From Tetramitus jugosus (taxonomy: Eukaryota > Heterolobosea > Eutetramitea > Acrasida > Vahlkampfiidae), in the NCBI GenBank assembly GCA_937625935.1, contig OW569373.1:372001-436000 (forward strand): DNA of 64,000 nt. The letters are read 5' to 3'. The notes below the pieces were generated by a model, which was not told the origin of the DNA, did no database searches, and saw nothing but the letters and a program-made list of their open reading frames with translations. Shown piece after piece: positions 51,416 to 61,047 of this stretch (its first letter is position 1; the number at the start of each line of letters is the position of its first letter). The translations under genes were made by a program, and so were the position numbers.

Positions 51416-53377
51416 ATGAGCAACCTTTTACTGAAAGAAATTGAAGATTACTTCAACGGTAAATATGGAGCTGGAGACAAGCCGCGTCTAGGACAAACCC
51501 AGGTAACTTTTGATGACCACGACAAAGCTTGCGACTTTTTGCAGAGGTTACGCCAAATAGAACCTGTAACCAATGATGTAGCCGTCTTTATTGACTGCCT
51601 TACCTCTATTCAGACAATGACTCATCTTCATCTACCAAAACGTGCATCTCGAAACTTATTCGAAAAACACAAGGAAGCCTACAACTGTGTTTTATGTCAC
51701 AGTGCAACACCTATTAGTGATAGCCATGTTATCTCCAAATGTCTCTTCAAACAACATTGTTGGGGGTACAACAACGTACCATTTGCAGTTTCAGGATTGA
51801 AGGCTTCGTCTGGCGAGGATTCACTCTTTTGTGCTCCTCTGCTATGCAACAAGTGTGAGCAGCTGTTCAGTAGGTTTGAAGGACATGAAGATATAATTGC
51901 CAGAGACTTGAAGGAAAAGAAAGAGTGCACCTACGATTGGAAGTTTGTGAGTTTTGTTCTCTCTCTCAGTTTTAGAGCATTTTTTAGAAAGTCGTTGTTC
52001 GGGGGTGAAGAGTTGAAGTACTATCTGGAGGCATGGCGTTCTTTTCATCCTATGGTATCACAACTTAGATCCGTGTTCAAATGGATGAGTACAAATATTA
52101 AGAGCTTCTCAGAAGCTCAACCAGATTTTACGCTGGAAGAGTGTGAAGGTATTGATGAGTTTCTACCACTCTTTGTCATTGGTGCTCAACCATATGCGAG
52201 CCAACCAATATTTTCTGACGTACAAATTCTCAAAAAAGACATCAACTCAGCCGAAGGGGGGATTTGTACGTTTACACACACGAGATTCTTATCGTTTGCG
52301 GTTGCCTGGCCAAGGTTTACACATGGTTATATTATCCAAGAAGATGGTCTCCTGTATCCTGATTGGTTCGGATATCAGAGAATTTTACCAAACGGTTGGA
52401 GGCACCAAAAATTGGGGTTGAAGTACGGATCACCGAATGTACTGAACAAGTTAGTTGTAGCTGATTCTGAGGCAAGTGAGAGTTCTAACCATTCAGATAA
52501 GATGTTAAGGTATGTTGAGAACTACAGTAGGACTCAAGCTCTCAAGATTGCCACAACAATCACGCTTCCTACCAGGATTGGTTGCTTTTTCTTTTATGAC
52601 CCGTGCAAATTGGAATTGCACATCAATAAGTACCAAACAGATATCGAGTGGAAGACCGAGAAACAGCGCGCCTATGCAAATTTTACTGATATGAGCTACT
52701 GGCGTGTAGTTCAAATAGGAGTTAAGAACTTTATCCTCTTCCATATTTTTAATCCTCGACCAACGGCCATTCAAATTGAGTTATTCGAAATGAAAGGAGG
52801 CAGGCTCTACCATCACAACTACGGTCTTGTTGAATGGAGTCAAATAGATAAAATCTACGGCTTAAGGGACTATCTCCTACGAGAAAGCAGATCTGAGAAC
52901 TTACCAAAAGAGTTACCTGCAAGCTGGATGGAAAACATTCAAGCGCCAATAGAGGCAAATGAAATCGGTGACTACTTTAGCTATTTCAAATATCAATCAC
53001 AAATGGGTGATACAAGCTTCAAAATGGGTGAATACTGCCTTGCACTTGTGTGTTTCAAGAGGGCGTTGTTAGCACTAGAAGCAATCGAATGTTCAAACCT
53101 TCAAATGGTTCGCTACTTTAAGCTACTGACGTATACCCAGTTACACGGGGCCGTAGACAAACACCACATGTTGTTTGGTGACAAATTTATGTCATACCTG
53201 CCTGATGAGAGTAGCACTGCGGTCGATTTATCATGCAGACATTGTCAAAAACAACATACCAGTAATTTTCCACTCAAGAGATGCATGGCATGCAAGAACG
53301 TGCTTTATTGCACTAGCAATTGCCAGAGAGATGATTGGCCGAGACACAAGACTGAGTGCGCTCAGCTGAAGAGGTAA
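51416..53377 (+). CDS. HNH-like zinc-ribbon protein fused to a MYND zinc finger
   Basis: 653 residues. Residues about 88-160 hold CVLCHSATPISDSHVISKCL and, 40 residues on, LLCNKCEQLFSRFE: two CxxC pairs flanking an SHxI motif, which resembles uncharacterised bacterial HNH-like proteins. The middle (about 165-560) has no family I recognise; residues 545-590 (DTSFKMGEYCLALVCFKRAL) look like a TPR helix pair. The C-terminal 45 residues are a complete MYND finger: CRHC, CMACKNVLYC, CQRDDWPRHKTEC. MYND fingers mediate protein-protein contacts in eukaryotes. The architecture suggests a bacterial-type domain combined with a eukaryotic adaptor module. Function is unknown. The stop codon lies 63 bp from that of the convergent RCC1-like gene. 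Confidence 0.68.
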   Translation: MSNLLLKEIEDYFNGKYGAGDKPRLGQTQVTFDDHDKACDFLQRLRQIEPVTNDVAVFIDCLTSIQTMTHLHLPKRASRNLFEKHKEAYNCVLCHSATPISDSHVISKCLFKQHCWGYNNVPFAVSGLKASSGEDSLFCAPLLCNKCEQLFSRFEGHEDIIARDLKEKKECTYDWKFVSFVLSLSFRAFFRKSLFGGEELKYYLEAWRSFHPMVSQLRSVFKWMSTNIKSFSEAQPDFTLEECEGIDEFLPLFVIGAQPYASQPIFSDVQILKKDINSAEGGICTFTHTRFLSFAVAWPRFTHGYIIQEDGLLYPDWFGYQRILPNGWRHQKLGLKYGSPNVLNKLVVADSEASESSNHSDKMLRYVENYSRTQALKIATTITLPTRIGCFFFYDPCKLELHINKYQTDIEWKTEKQRAYANFTDMSYWRVVQIGVKNFILFHIFNPRPTAIQIELFEMKGGRLYHHNYGLVEWSQIDKIYGLRDYLLRESRSENLPKELPASWMENIQAPIEANEIGDYFSYFKYQSQMGDTSFKMGEYCLALVCFKRALLALEAIECSNLQMVRYFKLLTYTQLHGAVDKHHMLFGDKFMSYLPDESSTAVDLSCRHCQKQHTSNFPLKRCMACKNVLYCTSNCQRDDWPRHKTECAQLKR

Positions 53378-53440
53378 TTTGGTCAACTTTGTTTGACTTG
53401 ATGTTCTTCATGATTGCTCTCACATATTCAGATACTGTTT

Positions 53441-54951
53441 TCATTCACCAGGAGTTTGCCCAATACAAATTGAAATGTCGCAAAAATTGCCCATTGACAA
53501 AACTTTCAGTAAATTCCTCGAGAACTCTTGAGACTTCATTTTGCTTCTGACGAAGTAAAGCACAGAATGTTGTTGACCACATGCAACTCTCATCTCCAAA
53601 TCACGAGACATATTCATCTTGTTTTCAACAAACGATAATTTAAAAATACAAGCCCTTTGAAGTGTCACTGCTTGAGGAAGACTGAAAAATAATTGATCTG
53701 ATTTTAAAAGGTCAGTGAACAACTCGTTGGTTATTGTGTCCCAATGAAATCATAAAATATGTACATACTCACAGAATTGTATCCGCATGCAATAATTCTG
53801 TTGTCATCTGTCGTGCAGATTGAATGCCACGATCCGGCAGCAATTGTTTGAATACGACTCGGTGGGTCCTTCATGACTGAATCAACAGAATCTGGAAATA
53901 TTATACTCTTTCTATCCAGTGCATCCCGACTCGAAGTCATACCTACCAACTTTTGAATAAGTGGTGATTCTCTAACCGACTGACATCGACGTTCTGCCTT
54001 CGGCTCCTGACCACACTCACCGTGGAAATTATTACCACAGAATAGAACTCTCTTCTGATAATCGAGAAACATGGTGTGATTATTACCACATTTCACATCT
54101 TCAATAAACGAATCATGCTGTATCTTGATCATATGTGGTACATGTTTGGTTCGATTTCTCTCGAGTGTCTGCTCCAATCCCAACTGACACGAGTCATTCA
54201 TTCCAATTCCATAACACTGACCTGTCACAGTCAAAAATATTGTGTGACTATAACCGAGAGCAATACTCTTGATTGCATGAGGTATTGAACTGAGATACTC
54301 AAATCGCGTAAACTCCATTAGATACTGCGGTTGACGAGAGAGAGACGTATCGGATTCATCACTAATCTCACCCAGATTGCCACCTCGACTACATCCAGCG
54401 AACCACACGGACCCATCAGCACACAGAACAGCAGATGCCTGTGGTCCACAAAACACATTGACAACCACTGGAAAATCATCGTGATTCAACTGTGGATGAA
54501 CAATGGGTCGATCCACTGATGCTGGCGATCCCAAACCAGAACTATGCTGTCCCTGAACGCCCATTGTCAAAATAACAGGTTTACTTTGACGATCTCCCAT
54601 GGAAACAGATGAACCATAGTACTCATTCTTTGCTTGACAAACGAAAAAGACATGATTCTCTCCACATGCGACATCATGAACAAAGTACGTTTCATTCAAT
54701 TCTTCGAGACCGAGTTGTGAGATGGCATTTGGTGGAATTGCACTATTGGACACGGTGACTATCCTTACCACATGTTCACCACTACCATATACTTGACCAT
54801 TCTCACACAAGTACCAGGTCCTCGAGTTACCACAGACAATTTTTTTGATGGGTGCGGGCAATTGTGTGGAGGTTGTTGTGCTATCGTTGTTCACCTTGCT
54901 ACTCTCGTAGGCAGTGTTCAAGATGTTATCATCATAGTACAGCTTTGTCAT
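53441..54951 (-). CDS. RCC1-repeat (beta-propeller) protein
   Basis: Predicted exons 53769-54951 and 53441-53697 with a 71-nt intron (GTATGT...AAATCAG) give about 479 residues. Splicing produces CGYNSVNQLFFSLPQAV followed by VACGQQHSVLYFV, a complete RCC1 repeat. Other repeats show KKIVCGNSRTWYLCENGQVYGSG, DVACGENHVFFVC, NVFCGPQASAVLCADGSVWFAG, SIALGYSHTIFLTVTGQCYGIG, DVKCGNNHTMFL...VLFCGNN and TIAAGSWHSICTTDDNRIIACG. This suggests a seven-bladed propeller. No Ran-GEF-specific residue set or other domain was identified, so the partner is unknown. The first ATG in frame is at 54951; the frame is open upstream to about 55090 without an ATG, so a small 5' exon is possible. Confidence 0.75.
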
Positions 54952-55255
54952 TGGTTGATCTCCTTGTTTTTTTCTCGTGTTCGCTCTCTGGCCAGATTTT
55001 TTTTTGTGCACGAGCGGAGAAAACTGTTCGCAAGGATCTGGAACTTGAGAAAAATACAAAGCAAGAAAATCAGATCTCTGGAAGCAATCCCACTAATTCC
55101 TACCATGTTCACAAGTTTCGACAGAACCTTAGAAAATTACTAAAACTCTTTCAAGGTTGTGTTGTCAAAGAGGAATGAACAGAAATGATGCCAAAGTTAT
55201 CCATGTTTCACCAGTATTGTTACCTCACCCAAGCCATTACACATAATTTCAGTCG

Positions 55256-55342
55256 AATACTTAATCGATCGTAACTTCGATCCTGATTGTTAGTCTGTAA
55301 TAAACATTCCTCCATACTGTATCGTGCGATCGATTAAGTATT
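55256..55342. repeat. 16-bp perfect inverted repeat with 55-bp spacer
   Basis: AATACTTAATCGATCG at 55256-55271 is exactly mirrored by its reverse complement at 55327-55342. The spacer is not symmetric. It lies in non-coding DNA upstream of the RCC1-like gene and at the edge of the mobile-element region. It could be the terminal repeats of a tiny MITE or a structural element. Confidence 0.75.
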
Positions 55343-55559
55343 GGCTTCATTCTATATAGAACATTGAAAAGGTCCAGATATTACGAAGTATTTTCCCACT
55401 ACTCCCTCAAATGAATAGATTTTCAAGTAGAAAAGCCTATTCAACGATAATAAGTAGACCTACAATGAATTAGATTCTTTGACTCTCCACACATGGAGGT
55501 AGTTCTAAAATGCTATAAAAGAACATACTTTGATTCACACACTATCAATATCAGGTGAG

Positions 55560-56170
55560 TTCATTAATGGTTATTGGGCATCAAAACTCTCATAGAAAGA
55601 AACATTGAAGATGACATTCTCCCTCTTTTCTCTCGAGAATTTGTATGAACAGGCTTCTTTTCCGTCGAAAGAGAATCTTTCACATAGCATACAAGAGAAT
55701 GATTGCTCAACTGAAGAGAAACTGGCTTCAATTTACCTGTCCAAAACTTCGTTTGCATCGAATCACCATATCCTTTATCTTATTCTCTCCACTCATAGGT
55801 TTCATCACCATGACCAAAAGTTTTGTCACGCTTCTTGAGCACACTGGAAACATTCTCAGGTCCCAATAGCTTCTTAATGTCGTCCACTGACATGTTTTCA
55901 TGCCATGGACGACCACCTTTCTTGTGTAATCAATACTGCGCTTGGGATCTTGTCAGTCCTCCTCTCTTTGTCACAGAATTCAACAAACTTATAGATACGG
56001 TCACCTTGGCCATCACACATGCAACAAAATATTGGTATTATTGTTTACCAGTTTTCCTTTACTAGTTAGTTGTGCACCTACCATTGCACCACTGTTGATT
56101 ATCAACTTGTACAGTCACATTGAGCTCTATTTCGCAGATAAATCGTTTGAAATTCAGACAGGATCTGTGT
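55560..56170 (-). pseudogene. Unidentified decayed coding remnant
   Basis: One minus-strand frame reads GGRPWHENMSVDDIKKLLGP then NVSSVLKKRDKTFGHGDET, with stops before and after, and continues as FWTGKLKPVSLQLSNHSL. A neighbouring frame upstream reads ICEIELNVTVQVDNQQWCNG. The composition looks like protein-coding DNA broken by stops and frameshifts. I do not recognise the family; position in a mobile-element region suggests a transposon protein. Confidence 0.3.
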
Positions 56171-56229
56171 TTAGATGTAAGAGATAGCCGGGCTTTTCTG
56201 CGTACGCAGTTTTTTTTTAATTCAACAAA

Positions 56230-58400
56230 TGGTGCTCACGCACCACGTTGCGGAACTTTTATTTTTCTTTTGCGTGAGACCTGGCTTGCCTGCTCTCAAT
56301 TGCCTAACATGATGTGGAGCTTGCCCAGTGGAGTGGCAGGATTCATTCGCTTCTTGGAATGTTGTTTTAATCCCTTCATGACTTTCTCACACCTTCCCTT
56401 CCAAAGATCTCTGTAGCCTTTGTGCTTAGGACCTTAGTAATAGTAACACATTGTTCATTCGTGTCGTCCATCCGTTCCACTCGGTGCCTTGACAAATCAT
56501 CAAGCACTTGTGTTGCATAGGTTATCCACCGTTTGTCGTTCTTGTTCTTCGGGAATAGGAGGTTAGGTCGTTCTACCTCCACTTCTTCCTGATGTACAAT
56601 TTCCACTGATACCCGAGTTGAGATATGGTCACTTATTGCGCCATTACAAACTATAGGCTCCACGTTGCCGATCAAAGTCAGCGCAGCTCTGTTCGCCCAT
56701 GTGGAATCAATGCGGGAGACATTGTTCTATTATAGTAGGTGTGAAACCTATGTACGCCCAGTGCTTGGTTGATGTCATGCATATTGCAGCTGCTGACCAT
56801 AGTATTCAATGAATTAGTGTTTGGGTCCTTTCTCTTCGACGTCCTATCTTCCTCTGATACCACCGCATTATGGTCACCACCAAATAAAACTTTGCCAGCG
56901 ACGGATACTCTGCACAGGATCAGGCTGATGCTCTCATAATGCTCTTTGTTTGCTTTATGTGGACCGTAGTGGTTCCCTATCGTGAGTGTTTCGTTGCCAC
57001 ATATCACTGTGACTACTTGTAAACGGTCATCACTGTAAACAATCACATGACTTGATACCTACCTTGTGTTGATAATTGTTGCAACATACTTGCTAGGGAA
57101 TTCGCAGAGGAGTATGCAGTCTATAGCTGCAAGTTGTTTCGTCAGCTTTGTCAGCTGATCCTGGTGTAAAATTCTTGTTTCTTGCAACAAGAGAATGTCC
57201 ACATTCCCTTGCTTCAACATATTAATAATGTCAACGACCTTACCAGGTAGACCGTTGACATTGTACCAGACAACTCCTAACATAATGTAGAGTCGCCTCT
57301 TGGGGCTCTCGTTAAAGAGGCGTCCCTCTGTCGAATCGTTGGTAAGCGAGCAGGGGTATTGATCAATTGCCTTTAACCTCTCATTCATCTCATCCAGTTG
57401 AGAGCTTGCGCACCTTTTACCCCTCTTAACTGGTGTGTCTTGATTGTTCAGACATATTTCTGCCAATTCATGGAATGCAGATGTGCTTGTTATAGCGCTA
57501 GTGCTCTTGCTGCGGCTACACTGCGGATATAGTGCCTGCTCGTCCTGCATCACTTCATTACTCTGTGGTTGCAATGTGGATTCCCAGTTGCTTGCTTCGT
57601 CTTCCTGTCGAGGCTGAGTGTCGTCACTGCGTCTTGATTCTTCATTAGTTCGTCTAAGAGGTGTTCTCTTCGTCTTTCTCTTGGTCTTCGCTTGCAGGTT
57701 CTTAATGTCTTAGAGTTTTCATCATTTGCTCCATTTGAGCAACCTTTCTACTGAGTGCTTCGACCATCAGGATTAACTCCTTTCTAGTACTCTCTATCCT
57801 TTTGTAAACAGTGTAAAGTTACACATGAGGTTCCACTTTGTGTTCCATGTATTTGCTTACCTTCATTGACAACGAGGAATCTCCAACTACCGCTTGAGCA
57901 TATGTTTATGACTTCATTGTCACAAACGCTGTGCTGTTTGTTAATACCACTTGCTGCACTTTGTCAGCACCGACCAGTGCTGAAACCTCTTCCTCTTTTT
58001 TGCCTTCTACCCCATACATGACAAGCTTTTTGTCGTTGTCAAGTCCTCTCTTGATAAATGCCTTGGCATTTTTCACACACTTTCTTGCATTGAAATGAGC
58101 CACAAACTCATATATTTCATCCTTCTTGATGTTGAGCCATGCAATGAACTCATTCTTCTCCCATTTGATTACCTGTACCCTTGTCACCCACGGGGCACAC
58201 TTGCTTGCAATGTGTCTCGCTACCTCCCATGCAGACCCCTGTTGGTCGTTGCCCTTGATTACTACTTCACGGCGGTTGACTGAACCACCTTTTGGAAGTG
58301 TTGTCCACACTGCATGCCTGTTTTTGACATACTCACGTACCTCCATTGGAGAGGATGGAATTTCCGTTTGTTTGCATTCGTTTTTTTTGAAATATTTCAA
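56230..58400 (-). mobile_element. Non-LTR (LINE-type) retrotransposon fragment: ORF1-like plus AP-endonuclease, no reverse transcriptase
   Basis: Reading leftwards from the tRNA-Val gene: an ORF1-like frame (57906-58346 or up to 58448) with VREYVKNRHAVWTTLPKGG and a region resembling an RNA-binding fold (SAWEVARHIASKCAPWV). Then an AP-endonuclease in broken frames: WYNVNGLPGKVVDIINML...DILLLQETRI (57059-57574), IGNHYGPHK...VLFGGDHNAVV (56678-57046) and SRIDSTWANRAAL...AISDH (about 56640-56720). The QE, GDHN, SRID and SDH motifs are those of non-LTR endonucleases. Coding similarity stops near 56230 with no reverse transcriptase, so the 3' half is missing; stops and frameshifts show it is inactive. 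Confidence 0.72.
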
Positions 58401-58405
58401 AAAAA
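58382..58405. repeat. 24-bp perfect palindrome
   Basis: T7-GAAATATTTC-A7 is self-complementary along its whole length. It lies between the 5' side of the non-LTR element and the tRNA-Val gene, about 54 bp upstream of the tRNA. It may mark the junction of the insertion. Confidence 0.8.
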
Positions 58406-58458
58406 TTAAGCCTTTCTGCATATTCCAAATAAGGAAATTGGTGAACATAACAATATGA

Positions 58459-58532
58459 GCGGTTGTAGATCAGTTGGTTAGATCGTGAGCTTAACACGCT
58501 CAAGGTCGCCGGTTCGATCCCGGTCAATCGTA
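58459..58532 (+). tRNA. tRNA-Val (anticodon AAC)
   Basis: 74 nt. Acceptor arms GCGGTTG/CAATCGT pair with two G-U wobbles and an A discriminator. D stem GATC/GATC, anticodon stem TGAGC/GCTCA around TTAACAC (anticodon AAC), variable loop AGGTC, and T arm GCCGG-TTCGATC-CCGGT. No intron. TTTTT follows 2-7 bp downstream as a Pol III terminator. Confidence 0.93.
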
Positions 58533-58589
58533 GCTTTTTCCTTGATGGGAACACTCCTCCAAAAAAGTTTTCAGTTTTTGTAATAATGC

Positions 58590-59140
58590 AAGGAATCTTT
58601 GTTCCAACTTCACAATTTTCTTGTTCTGTTCATCGATGAATCGCCTCCAAAATGGCATCCAATTTCATTTCAAGATCAGAATTCGACGGACCAAATCCCG
58701 TTAATCCAAATGAGTAGTTCTGAATATCAGACAACACACTGTCGTGTAAAACTGATCTCAGACTTGTTCCTTTTCGCAGCGTATTCTTCTTTCGGTTCTT
58801 CTGCTTCCTTTCTTTCTTTTCTTTTCTGTAATGCACTATCGGGAATGCTTGATGACTTACTGTTTTTTTGGGGTGTGTCATCTTCCTCGAGCTCATTTTC
58901 CTTTTCCTGCAATATGGGCTGCACTTTGGTGAGAAAGAGCTTCTCAAACTCAGCTTTTGAAACCTTGTCTCTTGATCCGAGTAATTTTCAGATCGAAATT
59001 TCCCTCTCAGGTTGAGCTCGCTTCGATTCCTTGAGGTTGGTGAATTTCGCTTTCTTCGCTGGACATTTTTCCCAAAGACAAGTTGCATCACAATTGATTG
59101 GCTTTTTTGGACAAACCAGCTTATGTCCAACTGAAAAATG
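58590..59140 (-). pseudogene. Decayed zinc-knuckle-bearing frame
   Basis: One minus-strand frame contains CHKHFSVGHKLVCPKKP followed by CDATCLWEKCPAKKAKF (about 59030-59130), a cysteine/histidine cluster like those in retroelement ORF1 or transposase proteins. After a stop the frame continues as a charged Lys/Glu-rich segment (LQEKENELEEDD, KRKERKEAEEPKEE) to about 58730. Stops flank both parts. It is probably a remnant of a mobile-element protein; a genuine small gene with introns is the alternative. Confidence 0.35.
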
Positions 59141-59289
59141 TTTATGGCATCACCAACATCACTTTGTTCGCCATCAAAAGTATGATTATTTACTTGTTGT
59201 ATTGATGATGGACTCCGTTGTTGTTGTGTCGATGCTTGTAATACTGGAGTAGTGGATAATATGTGCTAATTATCATCCAAATGGTCACG

Positions 59290-59770
59290 GTGGGCACTGG
59301 TATCGAAAACTGACAGATATCAAAGGTTAGCAGTCCTGATTAGTTTCTCTCCATTGAAGGACTCATCAAATTTACCGGTAGATATTATATGCACTTCTAT
59401 GTGTACTTCGTACAGAACAATCCTAACACAGAATTTTTACGACTACTGGTGAACATCAACAAAGAAGTCCACGAAAATAAGTTAACACCTCAGAAAGTTG
59501 TGAAACACTTTGGTAACCAGTTCGATGTGGCATGTCTTTGTCATAGATAACTACTATGGTAGTCTTGGTCTTGCACAAGAGATGTATGAAGAGGGCAGAT
59601 ACTTTTTGATGTCATGCAAGTCTGATCGTCCATCAGATACCTTCAAGAACTTTGGGATGCAGGGAGTGGACAAGTTTGATTATGCTGTAATTTCAAGTTA
59701 TTCAGCTGTAATCGACATCCCACCCGACGGATTATCGGCATCCTACAACTCATCAATTCGAAACAAATAG
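59290..59770 (+). mobile_element. Frameshifted piggyBac-like (DDE_Tnp_1_7) transposase remnant
   Basis: Three frames in succession give FTGRYYMHFYVYFVQNN...NKLTPQKVVKHFGNQ (about 59365-59525) and then VIDNYYGSLGLAQEMYEEGR with YFLMSCKSDRPS (about 59545-59640). The second piece matches the central transposase block of piggyBac-type elements, where DNxF/YxSxxLxxxL precedes a G-T/R-Y-x-x-G/S strand; its Asp would be a catalytic one. Frame changes between pieces show it is dead. No terminal repeats found. Confidence 0.5.
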
Positions 59771-59784
59771 ATACAAACGAAAGA

Positions 59785-60110
59785 AATCATTCCATCCTCT
59801 CGGGGTGCGCGAGTATGTCAAGAACAGGCATGTGATATGGACTTAACTTCCCACAGAAGTGAATTATGCAATTCTATACGAATATTCTAGACGATATCTA
59901 GTTACGATTATCACCGTTTTCGACTAAAACTAAGTCAAAGACACAATGAGCAATATTGTATCATCTGATAATATTCTGTAAGGGGGTGATCATAATGCAG
60001 TGGTTGTTAAAGATTATAGAACATTGGGTGGTAAATATCCGAATACGAATGTAAGTTGCAATATGAAGATTATCAACCAGGATTGTGTAAGTTCCACACC
60101 TACTTCCTGT
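59785..60110 (+). mobile_element. Second, internally deleted copy of the non-LTR element
   Basis: On the plus strand, 59790-59860 gives VREYVKNRHVIWT, matching the ORF1-like start of the copy at 58346, and nucleotide identity begins near TTCCATCCTCTC. Then 59980-60110 gives GDHNAVVVKDYRTLGGKYPNTN...CNMKIINQ, matching the endonuclease GGDHNAVV...NSLNTMVSSCNMHDINQ region. The 1-kb segment between these two parts is missing. It is in opposite orientation to the first copy. Confidence 0.65.
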
Positions 60111-60544
60111 TCCTGGAGAGTTGTAAAATATTTAGCCTTTCTAAGATGGAAATGAACAATTCATAAAAACTATTTCAGTTAGCAAAAGGTAAATCGAGGA
60201 TTGCACAGAGGGTTTATTGAAAAGGTTTTGGATCGGTGGGTCACTCATCTTTGTTTTTGTGGTTAAGAAACCTTCCGACGATGCATATGATTGCAAAATG
60301 CACCAAGGATAAGGTAAAGGGGCGGTGTGTTTCGTTGCTCCACATGCAAGGCTGGAGTATTTTTGTCGAACATACAAACTCTGGTGCGCCTTGAATGTGC
60401 CTATCGTTTTCATCATAAATTATTGGATGTGAGACACAATAGTCAGCAAATTACCTTTGAGAAAATGTGTGTTTATGAAAAAATGTGACGGACCATTTAC
60501 AATCTCCTGAATAAATTTTACTATGATAATGCATCGTGATCTGG
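60111..60544. other. Non-coding gap in the mobile-element region
   Basis: About 430 bp after the second non-LTR fragment. A minus-strand frame (60141-60416) reads KYSSLACGATKHTAPL, faintly RCC1-like, but it is not convincing. Nothing else is recognisable. Confidence 0.3.
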
Positions 60545-60660
60545 AGAAGTCATGAGAGTTGCATGTGGTGGCAACATTCAGTTCTTTATTTCGTCAGAAG
60601 CAAAATGAATCTCTAGAATTCCCGAGGAATCTACTGTGTTGTCAATAGGTCCTTTATTCG
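60545..60660 (+). pseudogene. Degenerate copy of the RCC1-like gene's last exon
   Basis: This stretch aligns by eye with the reverse complement of about 53470-53590: both contain GAGAGTTGCATGTGGT, TTCGTCAGAAGCAAAATGAA and a following CTC..GA.TTC.CGAGGAAT.TACTG pattern ending TTGTCAAT. In the gene this encodes MRVACGQQHSVLYFVRSKMK. The copy has scattered substitutions and a 60545-60660 extent limited by loss of similarity. Confidence 0.7.
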
Positions 60661-60776
60661 CGAGAATGCTTGTTCTTCTTTGGTCTTCCTTTTGTTGGAA
60701 TCCCCACAAAGAAATGAAAAAAAAGTATCTTATTCGCTCAACAATTTATTTTTGAAGGTTCAAAAACCACATTGCA

Positions 60777-60793
60777 TTTTTTTTTTTTTTTTT
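60777..60793 (+). repeat. Homopolymer run of 17 T
   Basis: An uninterrupted T17 in AT-rich non-coding DNA. Read on the minus strand it is A17, which could be the tail of an old retrocopy, but no such copy is recognisable next to it. Confidence 0.7.
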
Positions 60794-61047
60794 ACTATGA
60801 TGAGGATCAGAATGGTGAGGTGGAATATCAGCCACAGTGGTGAGTACTCTCTCATGACCAATATGATTGTATGACGCAAATGTACCGACTGTGCTGTGCT
60901 GGAACTAGTGAGTGACCGTAGGAGCGGGCTCTGGCACGGCTTAAATATCGACCCTTGCACTTACTCGTAGATCCAGCACAGCCGATTCACAAATGCACAT
61001 TCAATCATCCAGTGTCATCTGTACAGTGCACCACAAAAACCTCAAGG

